Shown here: positions 36,381 through 46,183 of the stretch, in pieces
How positions within the stretch are numbered: the stretch's first letter is position 1
Layout: each line of letters opens with the position of its first letter
From: Aeromonas australiensis
GTDB taxonomy: Bacteria > Pseudomonadota > Gammaproteobacteria > Enterobacterales > Aeromonadaceae
Reading direction: 5' to 3'
Assembly: GCF_000819725.1 (NCBI RefSeq)
Contig: NZ_CDDH01000027.1
Location: 36,151 to 100,150, forward strand
DNA: 64,000 nucleotides
The notes under the pieces: model-generated
Seen by the model: the letters and a program-made list of their open reading frames with translations, nothing else
Told to the model about the DNA's origin: nothing
The model's database searches: none
Position numbers and translations under genes: made by a program

Positions 36381-37673
36381 TCAGAGCTTGACCAGTTTGG
36401 CGTAGTAGAAGCCATCCATCTCGGCTTCGCCCGGCAGGAACTGGCGACCCGGGCAGTCCGGGGTGTCCTGTTCGTGCAATGGCACCAATTTGGCATCTTT
36501 GGTCACGGCAAGGAAGGCGCGGATCTGTTCGCGGTTCTCTTCCGGCAGGACGGAGCAGGTGGCGTAGAGCAGGGTGCCGCCGCTTTTCAGCTTGCCCCAG
36601 AGCGCCTGGAGAATGCGACGCTGCAGCTCGGCCAGCTCACGAATATCCTGATCCCGGCGCAACCACTTGATGTCGGGATGGCGCCGGATCACGCCGGTGG
36701 CGGAGCAGGGGGCATCCAGCAGAATGCGGTCGAACTGACCCTCTGGCCACCACTGTTCCGGTGCCGCAGCATCGCCGTGGATCACCCTGGCGGTCAGACC
36801 GATGCGGTCCAGGTTCTCCTGAACCCGCTTGAGGCGGTTATCGTCGGCATCGACGGCAACCACGCCAGCCAGCTTGGGCTGACGCTCCAGCAAGTGGGCG
36901 GTCTTGCCGCCGGGGGCCGCGCAGGCATCCAGCACCCACTCGCCCGGTTGCGGGTCGAGCAGTGCCGCAGCTTGTTGTGCGGCACCATCCTGTACCGAGC
37001 AGTCACCCATTTCGAAGCCGGGCAGCTTGGTCACATCGCAAGGACGCTCCAGCAGGATGCAATCCTCGCCCTCTTCACCGGCCACGGCATTGATGCCAGC
37101 TTCGGCCATGCGAACCAACATGGCATCACGGCTCTGGCGCTGGCTGTTGTTGCGGATCCACATTGGAGGGCGCTGGTTGTTGGCCTCCATGATAAATTCC
37201 CACTCATTCGGATAGGCCTGCCGCAGGCGCTTGGTGAGCCACTCCGGATGACCGAGGCGAATGCTGGGAACCCGGTCGATGCGTAGCAGAATGACTTCGG
37301 CGCTGCGCTGGAAGTTGCGTAGCACGCCGTTGATGAGGCCGCGCAGGGAGGTGCCCTTGAGCAGTTTGACGGCGTTGACGGTCTCGGCCACCGCGGCGTG
37401 AGCCGGAATGCGGGTGTAGATGAGCTGATAGAGACCGACCAGGATGAGGTAGTGGAAAATGCGGCTCTTGTTCTTGAGCGGCTTGTCCATCATCTCGTTG
37501 ACTGCCGCATCGAGGCGGGGTAGCCAGCGTAGCGTGCCGTAGCAGAGTTCTTGCAGGAGTGCGCGATCGCGAGGTGCAACCTTCTCCTGGGCAGCAGGCA
37601 GAACAGCGGAGAGGGATTGGCCCTGATCCAGCACCTGTTGAATAACGAGAGCGGCCTGTGCACGTGTTTTCAT
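36381..37673 (-). CDS. rsmB: 16S rRNA m5C967 methyltransferase
   Basis: 430 residues: NusB-like N-terminal RNA-binding domain (about 1-135) and SAM-dependent methyltransferase domain with LDACAAPGGKTAHLLE, catalytic cysteines in LDAPCSATGVIRRHPDIKW and YATCSVLPEEN. It methylates C967 of 16S rRNA. ATG 37673 starts MKTRAQAALVIQQVLDQGQS. Confidence 0.95.
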   Translation of the reverse strand: MKTRAQAALVIQQVLDQGQSLSAVLPAAQEKVAPRDRALLQELCYGTLRWLPRLDAAVNEMMDKPLKNKSRIFHYLILVGLYQLIYTRIPAHAAVAETVNAVKLLKGTSLRGLINGVLRNFQRSAEVILLRIDRVPSIRLGHPEWLTKRLRQAYPNEWEFIMEANNQRPPMWIRNNSQRQSRDAMLVRMAEAGINAVAGEEGEDCILLERPCDVTKLPGFEMGDCSVQDGAAQQAAALLDPQPGEWVLDACAAPGGKTAHLLERQPKLAGVVAVDADDNRLKRVQENLDRIGLTARVIHGDAAAPEQWWPEGQFDRILLDAPCSATGVIRRHPDIKWLRRDQDIRELAELQRRILQALWGKLKSGGTLLYATCSVLPEENREQIRAFLAVTKDAKLVPLHEQDTPDCPGRQFLPGEAEMDGFYYAKLVKL

Positions 37674-37689
37674 AGCGTTACCTTAGATG

Positions 37690-37718
37690 CACAAGTCGGG
37701 GCCTGGGCCCCGCTTGTG
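37690..37718. other. Hairpin between fmt and rsmB
   Basis: CACAAG..GGGGCC/GGCCCC..CTTGTG (37690-37718) folds into a long near-perfect stem. It is adjacent to a 9-bp direct repeat (TTGAATTGA twice on the minus strand) that duplicates the fmt stop region. No T run, so probably a processing element. Confidence 0.4.
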
Positions 37719-37733
37719 TCAATTCAATCCAGT

Positions 37734-38678
37734 TCAATTCAATTGCGTGCCGGGTTCAAACCAGTCGCGGCGAGAGTTGAGTAGGTCCGAGACGGACATG
37801 GCCTTCTTGCCCGGTGGTTGCAGAGTTAGCAGGCGCAGAACCCCTTTGCCGGTGGCGATATCGATCCCCAGCTTGTCGGCCTTGAGCAGGGTGCCGGCGG
37901 GTTGGCCGTGGTCGCTGTCAATGACGGCGGCTTGCCATACCTTGACGGTCTGGTCAGCAACTTCAAACCAGCTGATGGGCCAGGGGTTGAACGAGCGGAT
38001 GCAGCGTTCGATGGCGGCGGCTTCCATCGACCAGTCGATGCGGGCCTCTTCCTTGGAGAGCTTTTCGGCGTAGTTTGCCTGCGCATCATCTTGCGCTTCG
38101 GCAGCGGTTTCATCGGCGGCCATGGCATTGATGGTGTCGACCAGTGCCTGCGGGCCCAGCTCGGCCAGTTTGTCATAGAGGCTGGCGGAGGTCTCATCGG
38201 CGGCGATGGGGCAGCTCACCTTGCGGATCATTGCACCGGTATCCAGCCCCACATCCATCTGCATGATGGTGACGCCGGTTTCGCTATCGCCCGCCCAGAT
38301 GGCACGCTGGATCGGTGCCGCGCCACGCCAGCGGGGCAGCAGAGAGCCATGGACGTTGATGCAGCCCAGACGCGGGGTATCGAGTACCACTTTGGGCAGG
38401 ATCAGGCCATAGGCCACCACCACCATCAGGTCGGCACCCAGTGCAGCAAGCTCGGCTTGCGCCTCTTCCTTGCGCAGGGTGGCGGGTTGGTAAACCGGCA
38501 GATTGTGGGCCAGCGCCAGCTCTTTGACCGGGCTGGCAGTGAGCTTCTGACCACGGCCTGCGGGTTTGTCAGGCTGGGTATAAACGGCAACGACCTCGTG
38601 GTCGGAAGACAACAACGCCGCCAGGTGACGGGCGGCGAAGTCGGGAGTACCGGCAAAAATCAGTTTCAGCTTATTCAA
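37734..38678 (-). CDS. fmt: Methionyl-tRNA formyltransferase
   Basis: 314 residues. The start is TTG at 38678 ([20 protein letters not shown] follows); no ATG lies in a position that keeps the conserved N-terminus. The formyl-transfer site is [18 protein letters not shown] with the catalytic D in D(V/M)GLDTGAM. It formylates initiator Met-tRNA; def, 12 bp upstream, removes the formyl group from new proteins, so the pair is coupled. Confidence 0.95.
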   Translation of the reverse strand: MNKLKLIFAGTPDFAARHLAALLSSDHEVVAVYTQPDKPAGRGQKLTASPVKELALAHNLPVYQPATLRKEEAQAELAALGADLMVVVAYGLILPKVVLDTPRLGCINVHGSLLPRWRGAAPIQRAIWAGDSETGVTIMQMDVGLDTGAMIRKVSCPIAADETSASLYDKLAELGPQALVDTINAMAADETAAEAQDDAQANYAEKLSKEEARIDWSMEAAAIERCIRSFNPWPISWFEVADQTVKVWQAAVIDSDHGQPAGTLLKADKLGIDIATGKGVLRLLTLQPPGKKAMSVSDLLNSRRDWFEPGTQLN

Positions 38679-38690
38679 TGGGGCAGATCC

Positions 38691-39203
38691 TCAGAGGACT
38701 TTGCGATCTTCTCGGGCCATTTTTTCCAGCTTCTGGCGAATGCGCTGGCGCTTGAGTGGAGACAAGTAATCCACAAACAGCTTGCCGACCAAGTGATCCA
38801 TCTCATGCTGGATGCAGATGGCGAGCAGATCATCGGCTTCCAGTTCGAACGGTTTGCCGTGGCGATCCAGTGCGCGGATCTTGAGCTGTTCGGCGCGCGG
38901 CACCAGAGCACGGCTGCCGGGGACTGAGAGGCAACCTTCTTCGATACCGGTGCTGCCGCACTGCTCAATGATCTCCGGATTGATCAATACCAGAGGATCT
39001 TCACGGTTTTCAGAGACATCGATCACTATGATGCGTTGGTGAATGTCGACCTGAGTCGCGGCCAGGCCAATGCCTTCCTCCGCGTACATGGTGTCGAACA
39101 TATCATCTACAATCTGTTGTAACTCGGGTGTAAAGGTCTCGACAGGAGCTGCTACAGTGCGCAGGCGTTCATCGGGAAAACGCAATACATCTAGAATGGC
39201 CAT
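38691..39203 (-). CDS. def: Peptide deformylase
   Basis: 170 residues. All three conserved motifs are present: [18 protein letters not shown] (metal-binding Cys) and [12 protein letters not shown] (HExxH). It removes formyl from nascent proteins. ATG 39203 begins [20 protein letters not shown]. First gene of def-fmt-rsmB-trkA, diverging from the LysM gene. Confidence 0.97.
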   Translation of the reverse strand: MAILDVLRFPDERLRTVAAPVETFTPELQQIVDDMFDTMYAEEGIGLAATQVDIHQRIIVIDVSENREDPLVLINPEIIEQCGSTGIEEGCLSVPGSRALVPRAEQLKIRALDRHGKPFELEADDLLAICIQHEMDHLVGKLFVDYLSPLKRQRIRQKLEKMAREDRKVL

Positions 39204-39310
39204 AGTTTTTCTTTAGTTTCGTATAATTGCAGTCAATATTGGCGTAATTCTAGTCATTTACGTCGACAAAAAACAGCAACACTTTGCGTGCAGAAGTAAC
39301 AGGGAGTGTT

Positions 39311-40399
39311 ATGTATCTGAAGCAAACCATCCTCGCCTGCCTGATGGTGACTGTGAGCCAAGGTGCTCTGGCTGATCAGCTGAGGTTGAAAGCGGGTTAT
39401 CCCGAAAGCTATGTAGTGCAAAAAGGCGACACGCTGTGGGATATCTCCGGCAAATATCTCTCCGAGCCTTGGCTGTGGCCCCGTCTGTGGAATATCAATC
39501 CGCAGATCGCCAATCCTCACTGGATCTACCCCGGTGATGTGCTGCAACTGAGCTGGGTCAATGGGGAGCCCCGGCTCGGCAAGGCGATGCAAGGGGGCAA
39601 GCCAGTAATCCGCCTGAGCCCCAAGGCGCGCTACGAAAACAAGGCCAACCCTATACCGACCCTGCCGATCAGCGAGATTGGTGCTTTCTTGCAAACCGAC
39701 CATATTCTGGCAGACAGCCAGCAGCAGAAGGCCCTGCCTTATCTACTGGGCTCGGATCAGAAACATATCGGTATGCTGGAGGGGGACACCCTCTACGTGC
39801 AGGGTTCCCTTATCCCGGGTGAGATGTATGGCGTCTATCACCCCGGCGCGGTCTATAAAGATCGCGAAACCGGTGAACAACTTGGACAAGAGGCCATTTT
39901 CGCCGGTGTGATACGTGCTGTAGCGCGTCTTGATGGCGATCGGACCGAAGTGACCCTGACCCATAACCAGCGTGAAGTGCTACAGGGTGACAAGGTGATG
40001 GCGCTGCCTGCCCAGGATTACCTGCCCGCACTCTTTATTCCCAAGGCAGCCCCCGCCATTACGCCGGGCTATATCATTGATTTGCCGAACAAGACCCGGG
40101 GTGGTGGCAAATTTGATGTTGTATTGATCAACCGGGGTGCCCGTGATCAACTGGTCGCCGGGGATGTACTGGATGTCCGTAGGCCAGGCACTGCGCTGGC
40201 TAACAAGAACGGCAAGGTACAGTACAAGGAGCTCTCTTCAATCTACGATCGGGTGTTTTACAGCAGTAATAAAGCGCCGCTACCTTCGGAAGCTATTGCC
40301 CGCATCATGTTGTTCAAGGTGTATGACAAGGTGAGTTATGGCCTCATCATGCAGAGTAAAGACATGGTGAGTACCGGTTATCAGGTCACTCACTTCTGA
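39311..40399 (+). CDS. LysM-domain periplasmic protein upstream of dprA
   Basis: 362 residues from ATG 39311 (AGGGAG 4 bp upstream). Signal peptide MYLKQTILACLMVTVSQGAL ending near LADQ, then a LysM peptidoglycan-binding domain (YVVQKGDTLWDISGKYLSEP, followed by NPHWIYPGDVLQL), then a long C-terminal beta-rich region without recognised domain. Homologues occupy the same place before dprA in many gammaproteobacteria; function is likely cell-wall related. Confidence 0.9.
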   Translation: MYLKQTILACLMVTVSQGALADQLRLKAGYPESYVVQKGDTLWDISGKYLSEPWLWPRLWNINPQIANPHWIYPGDVLQLSWVNGEPRLGKAMQGGKPVIRLSPKARYENKANPIPTLPISEIGAFLQTDHILADSQQQKALPYLLGSDQKHIGMLEGDTLYVQGSLIPGEMYGVYHPGAVYKDRETGEQLGQEAIFAGVIRAVARLDGDRTEVTLTHNQREVLQGDKVMALPAQDYLPALFIPKAAPAITPGYIIDLPNKTRGGGKFDVVLINRGARDQLVAGDVLDVRRPGTALANKNGKVQYKELSSIYDRVFYSSNKAPLPSEAIARIMLFKVYDKVSYGLIMQSKDMVSTGYQVTHF

Positions 40400-40400
40400 C

Positions 40401-41516
40401 GTGAACTACCCTGACGCGCGCCTTGCGCTCTGGCTAACCCTTGATGCGGTCACCGGTATCGGTCCGGTGACTGCCGCGCGCCTGCTGGAGCGGGTCGGTG
40501 GAAGCATTGATCTCCTGTTTCAGAGCGATGAGGCGCAACTGCGTGGTGTGGGTCTGTCGTCAGAGCAGATCAAGCAGCTGCGCTGGCCCTCGCCTGTGGT
40601 TGAGCAGAGCCTGGCTTGGGCCACCTTGCCTGACAATGTCGTTATTCCGCAAGACCACCCGTTTTATCCACCCTTGTTGTTGGAAATCCCCGCAGCCCCC
40701 CTGTTGATCTATTGTCGTGGAGCTCTTGCTGCGCTGTCACTGCCCCAGCTGGCGATGGTGGGAACACGCCATCCAACCTATGCAGGCAAAGATAATGCGT
40801 CCCGTCTCTGTGGCGAGCTGGTCGGCAGCGGGTTGGCCATTACCTCGGGCCTGGCGCTGGGTATCGATGGTGTGTGCCATCAGCAGGCGCTGGCTTCTGG
40901 CGGCATTACCCTCGCTGTGTTGGGGTCGGGTCTCGACACTCTCTATCCCAAGCGGCATATGGGGTTGGCAGACCAGATTCTGGAAAACGGTGGTTTGCTT
41001 ATCTCCGAGCTGGCGCCGGATAAAGGGCCGCTGGCTGAACATTTTCCTCGTCGCAACCGTATTATTAGTGGTCTGTCGCTGGGCACCCTGGTGGTGGAGG
41101 CGACCGAGCAGAGCGGTTCGCTGATCACCGCGCGTTATGCACTGGAGCAGGGGCGTGAAGTGTTTGCGGTGCCCGGCGCCCCGCAAAACGCCCAGGCGAT
41201 AGGGTGCAATAGATTAATTCAGCAGGGGGCCAAACTTGTGCTGAGTGCGGCCGATATAGTGGAAGAGCTGCCAGAGTGGGTCGCACGGCCACATCCGTCG
41301 GTCATACCATCTGAGCAACCGCATAATAGCGAATTGCCTTATGCCGATTTGTTGGATAACGTAGATTACGAGACCACAAGCGTGGATACCGTTGCCGAAC
41401 GGGCCCAGCTTCCTGTCGAAGTGGTATTGGGCAGGTTGGTAGAGCTGGAGCTGGCCGGTGCAGTGATAGCGGTAGCCGGTGGATACGTCAGAGCGAGGAG
41501 GGCGAATCATGTTTGA
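40401..41516 (+). CDS. dprA: DNA-processing protein DprA (Smf)
   Basis: 371 residues from GTG 40401, one base after the LysM-gene stop. SAM-like N-terminus, Rossmann-like DprA core (VGTRHPTYAGKDNASRLCGE, ITSGLALGIDGVCHQQAL, FPRRNRIISGLSLGTLVVEA) and a C-terminal winged helix. It loads RecA on incoming single-stranded DNA in transformation; with comM at the other end of the window this is a second competence-linked gene. Confidence 0.95.
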   Translation: MNYPDARLALWLTLDAVTGIGPVTAARLLERVGGSIDLLFQSDEAQLRGVGLSSEQIKQLRWPSPVVEQSLAWATLPDNVVIPQDHPFYPPLLLEIPAAPLLIYCRGALAALSLPQLAMVGTRHPTYAGKDNASRLCGELVGSGLAITSGLALGIDGVCHQQALASGGITLAVLGSGLDTLYPKRHMGLADQILENGGLLISELAPDKGPLAEHFPRRNRIISGLSLGTLVVEATEQSGSLITARYALEQGREVFAVPGAPQNAQAIGCNRLIQQGAKLVLSAADIVEELPEWVARPHPSVIPSEQPHNSELPYADLLDNVDYETTSVDTVAERAQLPVEVVLGRLVELELAGAVIAVAGGYVRARRANHV

Positions 41517-41982
41517 TGTATTGATGTACCTTTTCGAGACCTACATCCACAGTGATGCAGATGTGACGGTCGAACAGAACGAACTCACCGATGAACTGAG
41601 CCGCGCTGGTTTTGACAAGGAGGAGATCGATAAGGCGCTCGACTGGCTGGAACGGTTGGCCAATCTGCATGACAGTGAGCGGGAGGTCTATGTCGCCGCC
41701 AGCGCACAGGGCTCGATGCGTATCTATGCCCCACAAGAGCTGGCACGCCTGAGCACCGAGTGCCGCGGCTTCCTGCTGTTTCTGGAGCAGGCCCAGGTGC
41801 TTAATGCCGAAACCCGCGAGATCTGTATCGAGCGCCTGCTCGAGCTGGACAAGCCGGATATCGAGCTGGATGACCTGAAGTGGGTCGTCATGATGGTGCT
41901 GTTCAACGTACCAGGCAGTGAAAATGCCTACCAGCAGATGGAAGAGCTGGTGTTTGATGAGTCAGACGGCGTCATTCACTGA
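41509..41982 (+). CDS. smg: DUF494-family protein Smg
   Basis: 157 residues, MFDVLMYLFETYIHSDADVT at the start and an acidic composition typical of Smg. The ATG lies 8 bp inside dprA, preceded by GAGGAGG, so translation is coupled. Function is not established. Part of the conserved dprA-smg-topoisomerase-like-tsaC order. Confidence 0.93.
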   Translation: MFDVLMYLFETYIHSDADVTVEQNELTDELSRAGFDKEEIDKALDWLERLANLHDSEREVYVAASAQGSMRIYAPQELARLSTECRGFLLFLEQAQVLNAETREICIERLLELDKPDIELDDLKWVVMMVLFNVPGSENAYQQMEELVFDESDGVIH

Positions 41983-42037
41983 CAGTCCGGTGCCGCGCTG
42001 GTAGAATTCAGGCCATCTGGATTTCAAGGCGCGGCCC

Positions 42038-42595
42038 ATGTCAAAAATCGATCATCACCTCTTTTCAGCCCACGAACATGCCTTCGAGCGCGAGCCGTGC
42101 CCGCAGTGCGGGGCCGAGCTGGTGATCCGCCAGGGCAAACATGGTCCCTTTCTCGGCTGTTCTGCCTATCCTGCCTGTGATTACATCCGCTCCCTGACGC
42201 CATCCGGCCGCGACATCGAAAAGGTGCTCGAAGGCTCTGCCTGTCCCGATTGCGGAGAGCCGCTGGCGATCAAGAAGGGGCGTTACGGTCTGTTTGTCGG
42301 TTGTACCCAGTATCCGGGCTGTCAGCACATCGAATCCCTGCAGGAGCGTGACGATACCCAGATCCTCTGCCCCGAGTGTGGCAAGGGTCATCTGGTTAGC
42401 CGTACCTCCCGCTACGGCAAGCAGTTTTACTCCTGTGATGCTTATCCGCAGTGCAAGTATGTGCTCAATGACAAACCGGTACCCATGCCTTGTCCGCAGT
42501 GTGGCTGGGGTATCATGGTAGAAAAAAAAGTGAGGGGAACTCTGCGTTGGGCCTGTCCGCAAAAGAAATGCGGCCACCAGAGTGAGCAGATATAA
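42038..42595 (+). CDS. yrdD: Topoisomerase I-like zinc-finger protein
   Basis: 185 residues made of four C4 zinc ribbons: CPQCGAELVIRQGKHGPFLG, CPDCGEPLAIKKGRYGLFVG, CPECGKGHLVSRTSRYGKQF and CPQCGWGIMVEKKVRGTLRW, each closed by a second cysteine pair. These match the C-terminal fingers of TopA without the catalytic domain. Probably binds single-stranded DNA or RNA. Confidence 0.92.
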   Translation: MSKIDHHLFSAHEHAFEREPCPQCGAELVIRQGKHGPFLGCSAYPACDYIRSLTPSGRDIEKVLEGSACPDCGEPLAIKKGRYGLFVGCTQYPGCQHIESLQERDDTQILCPECGKGHLVSRTSRYGKQFYSCDAYPQCKYVLNDKPVPMPCPQCGWGIMVEKKVRGTLRWACPQKKCGHQSEQI

Positions 42596-42644
42596 TCCAG
42601 CCTCCCTGATAGATCAGGCCGCCACGAGCGTGCCGGAGTGAGCC

Positions 42645-43205
42645 ATGAGACCAGAGTTTGAAGAGGCAGTTGCCGCCCTGAATAACCAGCAAGTCATTGC
42701 CTATGCGACCGAGGCCGTGTTTGGTCTTGGTTGTGATCCCGACTCCGAAGTTGCGGTGCAGCGACTGCTGGCCATCAAACAGCGGCCGGTGGAGAAGGGG
42801 TTGATCCTGATTGCTGCCGACGTGGCGCAGTTGCAGGATTACATCGATCTGAGCCAGCTTAGCGGTGAGCAACTGGCTCGGGTTGAAGCCAGCTGGCCTG
42901 GCCCCTTTACCTGGATTATGCCGGCTCGAGCGACTACGCCGGCCTGGCTTACCGGGCAGTTCGAGACCCTGGCGGTACGTGTAACGGCTCATCCTCAGGT
43001 GCAGGCGTTGTGCCGTGCCTTTGGTAAGCCGCTGGTCTCTACCAGCGCCAACCTGACCGGTGAGGAGCCTGCCCGTCGGGTAGCCGATATCGGTGAGCGG
43101 CTGGCAAGCAAGTTAGCCTATATCCTGCCTGGTGAAGTGGGCGGTCAAGCCAACCCCTCCGAGATCAAGGACGCCCGAACCGGCGCCATTATTCGCCCTT
43201 CCTGA
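42645..43205 (+). CDS. tsaC: Threonylcarbamoyl-AMP synthase TsaC
   Basis: 186 residues of the YrdC fold: [36 protein letters not shown], and [14 protein letters not shown]. It makes the activated threonylcarbamoyl for t6A37 of ANN-decoding tRNAs. Short TsaC form, without the SUA5 extension. Confidence 0.95.
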   Translation: MRPEFEEAVAALNNQQVIAYATEAVFGLGCDPDSEVAVQRLLAIKQRPVEKGLILIAADVAQLQDYIDLSQLSGEQLARVEASWPGPFTWIMPARATTPAWLTGQFETLAVRVTAHPQVQALCRAFGKPLVSTSANLTGEEPARRVADIGERLASKLAYILPGEVGGQANPSEIKDARTGAIIRPS

Positions 43206-43231
43206 GCTGGCGGATACGTCATGATTTGCTA

Positions 43232-43266
43232 TCAATCCGCTGAGCGGTGAGCTCATCGGATTGATT
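43232..43266 (+). other. Stem-loop in the hemF leader
   Basis: ATCAATCCG (43232-43240) pairs with CGGATTGAT (43258-43266); inside, TGAGC (43242-43246) pairs with GCTCA (43252-43256). It ends 51 bp before the hemF ATG and lacks a T run. Possibly a post-transcriptional element. Confidence 0.4.
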
Positions 43267-43275
43267 CAACGATAA

Positions 43276-44226
<951 letters not shown>

Positions 44227-44230
44227 ACCG

Positions 44231-44253
44231 AGGGGCCATGATGGCCCCTTTTT
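44231..44253 (+). terminator. hemF terminator
   Basis: AGGGGCCAT (44231-44239) pairs with ATGGCCCCT (44241-44249), followed by TTTT. Confidence 0.8.
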
Positions 44254-44329
44254 ACTGGCCGATATTCGGCTTGTTCCCGAGTGCGAAAACCCGTTAAATC
44301 GGAATATTGCCCTCTGATGGAACTCTTTG

Positions 44330-45151
44330 ATGGATCGTTATCTGGTTTTTGGCCACCCGGTGCGCCACAGCAAGTCCCCCTTCATTCACACCCTGTTTGC
44401 CAGACAAACCCAGCAAGAGCTGGAGTATGGGCTGGCTGAACCCGCCGTGGATGAGTTTGCCCAAGCCCTGCGCACCTTCTTTGACCAAGGGGGCAAGGGA
44501 TGCAATGTCACTGTTCCCTTCAAGGAGCAGGCATTCACTCTGGTCGATCGCTTGAGCCCAAGGGCCAAGCGGGCGGGCGCGGTCAATACCATCAAGCTGA
44601 CCGATGATGGCGTGTTGTTGGGGGATAACACCGATGGCGCCGGTCTGGTTGCCGATCTCAAGTCCCACGGCGTGATGCTGGCGGATAGCCGGATCCTGCT
44701 GCTGGGTGCCGGCGGCGCGGCTCGTGGTGCATTGGCGCCGCTGCTGGCAGAGCCGCCGAGCGAGCTGGTGATCGCCAACCGCACCCACGCAAAAGCGCAA
44801 CAGTTGGCTGCCGAATTCTGCGATCTGGGGCATGTGACTGCCCAGACCTATGAGCAGTTGGCAGGGTCATTCGATCTCGTCATCAACTCTACCTCCGCCA
44901 GCCTGCAAGGGGAGCTGCCGCCGTTGGCCCCCGCCCTGATCCACACGGATATTGCTATCTACGACATGATGTATGGCGCCTCGGATACGGCGTTTATCCG
45001 TTGGGCCAAACAGCATGGGGCCCGTCAAACCATGGATGGACTCGGCATGCTGGTGGAACAGGCCGCCGAAGCCTTTACCGTGTGGCGCGGAATTCGTCCC
45101 GGGACTAAACAGGTATTGAGAGAGTTGAAGCGTAACTTGGGGGTGATATGA
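44330..45151 (+). CDS. aroE: Shikimate dehydrogenase
   Basis: 273 residues from ATG 44330 ([20 protein letters not shown]). The catalytic Lys lies in [15 protein letters not shown]-binding [18 protein letters not shown] near residue 123, and NGTDGAG-like [13 protein letters not shown] is present. It reduces dehydroshikimate in aromatic amino acid synthesis. Its stop overlaps the next start. Confidence 0.95.
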   Translation: MDRYLVFGHPVRHSKSPFIHTLFARQTQQELEYGLAEPAVDEFAQALRTFFDQGGKGCNVTVPFKEQAFTLVDRLSPRAKRAGAVNTIKLTDDGVLLGDNTDGAGLVADLKSHGVMLADSRILLLGAGGAARGALAPLLAEPPSELVIANRTHAKAQQLAAEFCDLGHVTAQTYEQLAGSFDLVINSTSASLQGELPPLAPALIHTDIAIYDMMYGASDTAFIRWAKQHGARQTMDGLGMLVEQAAEAFTVWRGIRPGTKQVLRELKRNLGVI

Positions 45152-45408
45152 ACCAGGGTATTTTGTTTCCCGACCTGATGGAGTGGCAGGCTGCCGAACA
45201 GCGGGTTCGCTTTCCTGCCCAGCAGATGGGGGCGCTGATAGATTGTTACATCAGTCAGCGGCGACTGGAGAAAATGACCGGTCTGGTGCTGACAAGGGAG
45301 GATGATATCGTCAGAGCCTTCGAAAGCGTGCGCTTTGATATCGAAGACCTGGCTGAAAAACTCATTGAAGAACAAGAGTTTGCGGAAGATGGCGCCATCT
45401 ATCTCTGA
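45148..45408 (+). CDS. yrdB: DUF1488-family small protein
   Basis: 86 residues beginning [20 protein letters not shown], acidic toward the C-terminus ([11 protein letters not shown] type), matching the DUF1488/YrdB family that follows aroE in enterics. ATGA overlap with aroE shows coupling. Function unknown. Confidence 0.85.
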   Translation: MNQGILFPDLMEWQAAEQRVRFPAQQMGALIDCYISQRRLEKMTGLVLTREDDIVRAFESVRFDIEDLAEKLIEEQEFAEDGAIYL

Positions 45409-45457
45409 TTTTTAAAAGTTTTTTTGTTTTGTAGCGGAACTACTTTGAAGTGGCACT

Positions 45458-45492
45458 GACTAACTAGATAGTTGAGGAAGTGCTAGCTAGTC
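45458..45492 (+). other. Hairpin upstream of the aroE-operon terminator
   Basis: GACTAACTAG (45458-45467) and CTAGCTAGTC (45483-45492) pair at 9 of 10 positions around a 15-nt loop with GAGGAAG. Together with the following terminator it forms a structured 3' region that may be a stable 3'-UTR fragment. Confidence 0.45.
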
Positions 45493-45503
45493 ACCTTTAT
45501 AAC

Positions 45504-45532
45504 TCCCCGGTATACGTACTGGGGATTTTTTT
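45504..45532 (+). terminator. Terminator of the aroE-DUF1488 transcript
   Basis: TCCCCGGTA and TACTGGGGA (45504-45525) form a 9-bp stem with one G-T pair and a TACG tetraloop, followed by seven T residues. Confidence 0.85.
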
Positions 45533-45572
45533 ATCTTTATGAAAATAAAAGGTTTTTTCTCAAGTTGTAAGT

Positions 45573-45626
45573 TGTGAAACTAAATTACATAAATTACTTT
45601 CACTTTCTGCTGCTTTGCTGTACAGT
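45573..45626 (+). promoter_or_regulatory. Spot 42 promoter region
   Basis: TTTCAC (45598-45603), a 17-bp spacer and TACAGT (45621-45626) place the start 8 bp further on, exactly at the conserved 5' end of Spot 42. TGTGAAACTAAATTACA (45573-45589) resembles a CRP site with one extra base in the spacer; in E. coli CRP-cAMP represses spf. The CRP call is weaker than the promoter call. Confidence 0.6.
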
Positions 45627-45633
45627 TGTCTGC

Positions 45634-45738
45634 GTAGGGTACAGAGGTAAGATGTTCTATCTTTCAGACCTTTTATTTCACGTAATTGAATGTGGCTGAA
45701 TAGCTGCCCCGATGAGGTTCTCGTCGGGGTGTTTTTTT
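45634..45738 (+). ncRNA. spf: Spot 42 small regulatory RNA
   Basis: About 105 nt starting GTAGGGTACAGAGGTAAGAT, followed by TGTTCTATCTTTCAGACCTT and a CACGTAATTGAATGTGGCTG segment; these are nearly identical to E. coli Spot 42 as I recall it. It ends in the terminator CCCCGATGAG/CTCGTCGGGG (45707-45729) plus seven T residues. Spot 42 is an Hfq-dependent repressor of secondary-carbon genes under catabolite control. It lies near engB as in enterics and vibrios, which supports the call. Confidence 0.96.
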
Positions 45739-45762
45739 ATGCGTGTCATTTAGAGTAAATGC

Positions 45763-45905
45763 TTTAAATTGGTGAGGCATTTGATAGAATGAAGCTGCTT
45801 CTTGAGGAATACCTGTCGTCTGGTACTCAAGATTCAGCTTCTTCCCAATTTTTTGAACTTATTATTTCAGGCTGGATGGCATCACTGTCGTCCGGCCTCA
45901 TTTTT
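45763..45905 (+). ncRNA. Candidate small RNA locus downstream of Spot 42
   Basis: TTTAAA (45763-45768), 16 bp and TAGAAT (45785-45790) form a possible promoter. It is followed by a long bulged hairpin (GAAGCTG/CAGCTTC, CTTGAG/CTCAAG and TACC/GGTA, 45791-45841) with a T6 run at 45849-45854, then a second hairpin GGCTGGA/TCCGGCC (45870-45897) with a T5 run. No ORF is present. The first hairpin begins directly after the -10, so transcription may start further upstream. I recall a second small RNA beside spf in Vibrionaceae (VSsrna24); homology is not established here. Confidence 0.45.
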
Positions 45906-46032
45906 ATCCTTTTCAGTCACATCATGTAATTAAATTTCATTTTTGAATCTTTTTGTAATTATTTTTCGCCTTGAAAGAGCGATCCTGAAAACGCTATCAA
46001 TACCCTCTAAAGTTAATTTTCGGCATAAATAA

Positions 46033-46182
46033 ATGGTCTATCCATATGAACTGTATGCGGTAATGGATATAGCTGGAGAGGGGGGGCGGGGTATTTGTCG
46101 TGAGGCCGGTGAAAGTGGTAATCTGAAACTCTTTCAATCAGCGGAGGAGTGCTCCGCCAATTGCAAAGAGAGTGAGGAGTAG
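46033..46182 (+). CDS. Possible 49-residue ORF converging with engB
   Basis: ATG 46033 starts MVYPYELYAVMDIAGEGGRG; the C-terminal part is acidic with two cysteines (EECSANCKESEE). It stops one base before the engB stop codon. There is no Shine-Dalgarno sequence and no family resemblance, so this may be a chance frame. It is recorded because the rest of this 120-bp stretch is otherwise unexplained. Confidence 0.22.
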   Translation: MVYPYELYAVMDIAGEGGRGICREAGESGNLKLFQSAEECSANCKESEE

Positions 46183-46183
46183 A

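Noticed and set aside
37720..37745. Short TTGAATTGA direct repeat at the fmt end as a possible attachment site
   Set aside because: Only 9 bp, no integrase or cargo between copies; best seen as a small local duplication.
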